NCBI RefSeq assembly: GCF_030704535.1
Contig: NC_081822.1
Location: 10,843,001 to 10,907,000 of the forward strand
DNA: 64,000 nt
Source of the DNA: Vitis vinifera
Lineage: Eukaryota; Streptophyta; Magnoliopsida; Vitales; Vitaceae
Reading direction: 5' to 3'
Below the pieces are notes generated by a model, which saw nothing but the letters and a program-made list of their open reading frames with translations, searched no databases and was not told the origin of the DNA. Position numbers and translations under genes: made by a program. Below are positions 60,791-64,000 of the stretch, one piece after another; position 1 is the first letter of the stretch; each line of letters starts with the position of its first letter.

Positions 60791-61268
60791 GGGAAGGAAG
60801 AAAAAGTAGAAACTAGTATGCACTAGGAAACCAGAATTTAAACTCAAAAAAATAGGATAACTACCAAATAGATAGCTATCTTTATTTTCAAACTTAAATA
60901 AGACTCCTGATCTGATAAGCATAAAATTTAACCAACAAAGATTAATTCAAATAACTTATTTGAACCTAAAGGAATTCAAATGATATTTCACTCTAACTTC
61001 CAACAGCTATTTTAATATATGAAGGATATATTTGAGTTTAGTCATTCAACGTAACTAGTTATTTTAAAGACTTGCCAGCAATATCTAATCAGAAGAGTAT
61101 TACATTCGTACTTCTTCTGTAGGTAAACAAGCCTCTACATGCATGTGGATATTGTTAGTTACTTGATGCTAACATAGGCTTTGGAGAAGCTAACTTTATT
61201 TGCTGCATATGACATTAGAAAGTCACTCACACTTAGTCTGTTCTCTCCCACTTTCACACACTCCTCAC
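60791..61268. other. AT-rich spacer: no gene seen
   Basis: Nothing recognised on either strand. Confidence 0.5.
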
Positions 61269-61276
61269 AGTCACAC

Positions 61277-61938
61277 CATAGTTTTAAAAGGCTCAAGGTG
61301 CAAAGTCCTCCCGGAGCCTAAGGCGCAAGGCTTTAGTGAAGTGAGGTGCATCTTATTTTACATATATATTTTTATATAATATAATCAAGTGCCCGGAAAT
61401 TTTCCTCTATTTTTCCCCTTCTTCTTCATCTTTGTCTCTTCTTCACACTGTTTAGGAGGCTAGGGTTTTTTTTTCTGTTTTACAGGTCCAAAATGAGCAT
61501 ATATTGGGTTCTAGAAGAAGAACAAGCCAAAATGTGGCCTGCTTTTTTTTAAAAAAAGATCAGGTTGTAAAACAACGTCATTTTGGCCTATTTCTTTGAA
61601 AAGAACAGGGGCGTCCTTTTGGAGCTTGATATTTTTTAGAAAAAAAAACAGGTAAAAAACGACGTCATTTTGGCCCCTGTTCTTTTAAAAGAATAGACCA
61701 AACGACATCGTTTTGGTCTCAGGAAATTAAAAAGCCAAAAACCTCATCATTGTCCCTTTGCTGCCCTGCTACTCGTTGCCAGAGGGAGAGAAGATGGCCA
61801 AAAAAAAAAAAGACAAAGAAGAAGACGGCAACAAAGGATAGAGGTGCACTTGTTGGGGGCGTTGTGCCTGCAGTCAGGCAAGGCGCTTGAGGGTGGTGTC
61901 ATGCCGCTTGGAGACTAAGCGCGCCTTTCACAACTATG
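61277..61938. mobile_element. 662 bp hAT-like non-autonomous element with 8 bp duplication
   Basis: The left end reads CATAGTTTTAAAAGGC. The reverse complement of the right end reads CATAGTTGTGAAAGGC, so about 14 of 16 terminal bases match. AGTCACAC flanks it directly at 61269-61276 and 61939-61946; 8 bp is the hAT size. The interior has no transposase but repeats CGTCATTTTGGCC and related ACATCGTTTTGG, and paired AAGGCGC-rich arms. Confidence 0.85.
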
Positions 61939-61946
61939 AGTCACAC

Positions 61947-62486
61947 CCTAAAAAATATGCCGAATTTGATGTTTGCATTATTCTGAGAGAGGGAGGCGAT
62001 GATACTTGTTTAATTACATGCAAATTACATGGTCGTCATCCTGTCTGAAATTGAGGAACCAAATATTTTTTTACGAGTGATACATCTCAATTATAAGGCA
62101 ACCAACCTAGAACCTCAGGAAGGGAATTGGATGATGGTAGGCTGAGGACAAATAACAGCATCAACAGGTCATGGTTGGCTAGGCAGATATTGTTGGTTGT
62201 GCTGCCTTCAATACGCTAGTGTAATGACCAACTTATATGTTAGATGCCAAGCAGACAAATGTAACAGTAGTAGCTTTTGTTTGCACAACAAAAGCAGCTC
62301 TTATGTAGTAGATGTGAGTAGACACCGGTAGCTGTAGCCAAGGACAGAGTTGCAATTAACATTGCAATGGGCCACTTATTTAGTACACATTTGGCAGACA
62401 CTTGTAACAGCAGCTTTTGTTTTCACTAGATGTTACTCATTTATGAAACTGGGAGCTCAGGGCATGGTCTTATTATTCATACTTGA
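61947..62486. other. Defensin 3' flank: no gene seen
   Basis: Mixed sequence. TGTAACAG(T)AGCAGCTTTTGTTT-like strings recur near 62262 and 62404, suggesting a small internal duplication. Confidence 0.5.
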
Positions 62487-62895
62487 TTAACAATTGAAGT
62501 AGCAGAAGCATGCAACTCCCGGGAATTTGGCATGACAAGCTCCATGCTTGGCACCCTCCCAGTTCTTGCACTGACGATCACAGTTCTTCGAGCTTCCACA
62601 AAAACCGGACCAGGTCTTGCTAGGTCTTTGGCAGACCTTTGCTTCCAACATCACCATCTCTGCACAGCACAGGACATCACTATTTATTTTCTGTAGTTTG
62701 AAACTCAACAACACACACACAAATTCCTTTGCTTATATTCTTCATTGTGATTATAGAAGCAACATATGAATCACCTAAATGTCTATTTATCAGAAAGTAG
62801 AAAAGGCATATTTGCATACCAGTGGAAACAAGAAGGGCAAAGAGGGTGAGGAAGGAGAGGGCATAAGAAAGAAGATAACCAAGTAGCTTAGCCAT
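62487..62895 (-). CDS. Plant defensin (gamma-thionin type)
   Basis: Secreted cysteine-stabilised antimicrobial peptide. Two exons, 62895-62820 and 62659-62487, encode an 82-residue precursor. Exon 1 and the first residues of exon 2 are a signal peptide, with the hydrophobic stretch about 5-26. The mature part, from about KVCQRPSK, has eight cysteines in the C-x-C-x-C-x3-C-x-C-x-C-x-C-x-C defensin order ([12 protein letters not shown] and CFCYFNC at the end). The single intron interrupts the signal peptide region, the usual place in plant defensins. A TATA box lies 61 bp upstream. Confidence 0.93.
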
Positions 62896-62955
62896 ATCTG
62901 TTTATACTCTTAGAAAATGAGATGAGTCTATTTCTTGGTGTTGTGATTTTCTGCT

Positions 62956-62962
62956 CTTTATA
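62956..62962 (-). promoter_or_regulatory. TATA box of the defensin gene
   Basis: TATAAAG on the minus strand, 61 bp above the defensin ATG. Confidence 0.65.
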
Positions 62963-64000
62963 GCCCAATGTTGATGTGTGAATTCGAGGCTCCAATTAGA
63001 GAAAAACAAAGACCAGCTCAAGAAGTCAGGCGAATCCCTTGTCTGTAAGCCCATCGTCTCAAACATTTAATACAAATTTGGCTGAATGCATTGCAATTGA
63101 AATCTAGTATTTAGATTCACATATGCAATTCAAACTTGTGTTCGTCACTCATCTGGTAGTTATATTTGTTCCCTGAGTTTCATGAATTTTAAATGGAGGG
63201 GAATTCTAGGTTTGAAAAAAGAAATGGAATGTAAAGTTAGGACTCATGAAGTTGGTTAACCAATGTCTTTCAGCCACTTGAGGGACTCAGCTCCTTGTGA
63301 CGAATCCCGGTTTGTGATTATGGTGGCTTATATATGCAGGCTCCACCAGTCCAATTGGAAAATTTTGGTATTTGTTTCTGCAGTGGCTATCTGATTGAAA
63401 AGTCTCTTGTTCATATCTGCCATATTTGACCTTCAGGCAGGGCCAGGGGTTCAATTTTCTAAGAGGGCTGCTTGAGATTACAACAGCAAATGCAGACACA
63501 CATGGGACCTGATAGGAGTTTACTTCTCAGACTGAATGGATTTGGAACCAGGGGTGACTTCCATCATGTGATGGGAAGAGGGCCTCAACCGTATTTACTT
63601 CGGATGTGGTTAAATGCTATTGAGTCCCAAAGAGAAGTACTGCAATCTTTTCGTGCACATAGTGATCTATTAATCAGAATACAGAACCTTTACAACCAGA
63701 AAGCAACAATTAAGACCCACAAAATAATTATTAAAAAAAAAAAAACATGTACTTTTCCGGAACGCCACATTTGGTGAGTTTCGCCTCAAAGAAAGCATTG
63801 ATAAGATAATTTGTACTCTTCACTCTTCAGCGTCTACAGAAGAGTGGTTTGATTTTCTTGGCAGAGCTGAAGCTTTTGCTTGGAGGATAATCTAATTTAA
63901 TAAGCCCCGGGATGGATAATTAAGAGAAAGAAATAAAGACAAATAGTAGAAATTATGGAGGGAATGGAGCCCAGAGATCCATCACCTCTGAAAAAAGACA
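62963..64000. other. Right end of window: no gene seen
   Basis: Should include the defensin upstream region. Short open frames (63287-63499 and 63472-63777) show no recognisable family. Confidence 0.5.

Overview
This is plant nuclear DNA, almost certainly grapevine (Vitis vinifera or a close relative). The genes have many short GT-AG introns, the intergenic DNA is AT-rich, and plant transposons are abundant. The gene at 14167-16635 encodes, exon by exon, the 337-residue grape dihydroflavonol 4-reductase (DFR), recognised from memory of that protein. Ten gene or gene-relic units are described. All exon borders below were worked out by hand from splice sites and add up to open frames.

Layout. 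1-9.92 kb (-): ornithine carbamoyltransferase, missing its last exon(s), with an 8.6 kb first intron that holds an antisense, nearly intact 6 kb LINE and smaller LINE debris. 11.3-39.8 kb (-): a DFR tandem array, in order a DFR pseudogene with at least six lesions, functional-looking DFR, a DFR-like relic broken up by nested transposons, an intact DFR-like paralog, a truncated duplicate of that paralog, and a second intact DFR-like paralog. Between the members lie an LTR-like block, a 2.4 kb LTR-like insertion, a TIR element, a solo LTR with a perfect target-site duplication, a SINE and a decayed Ty1/copia element. 43.6-46.0 kb (+): secreted GH5 endo-beta-mannanase. 46.5-51.1 kb (-): ADP-glucose pyrophosphorylase large subunit, 14 exons. 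57.1-57.6 kb (+): plastid ribosomal protein bL31c. 60-62 kb: a LINE relic and a 662 bp hAT-like element with an 8 bp target-site duplication. 62.5-62.9 kb (-): a plant defensin.

The genes are not an operon and serve different pathways: arginine synthesis, anthocyanin and proanthocyanidin synthesis, cell-wall mannan hydrolysis, starch synthesis, plastid translation and defence. The coherent biological unit is the DFR array. It has one canonical enzyme, and two intact paralogs in which the catalytic Ser is Thr and the substrate-selectivity Asn is Thr or Ser. It also has a dead copy whose promoter keeps the same G-box/MYB-like module as DFR but carries a 56 bp tandem repeat between that module and the TATA box. 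I saw no wholly new gene system. The most worthwhile leads are those paralogs, the shared promoter module, a LINE/SINE shared 3' tail, and a large AGPase subunit that keeps catalytic-type residues.
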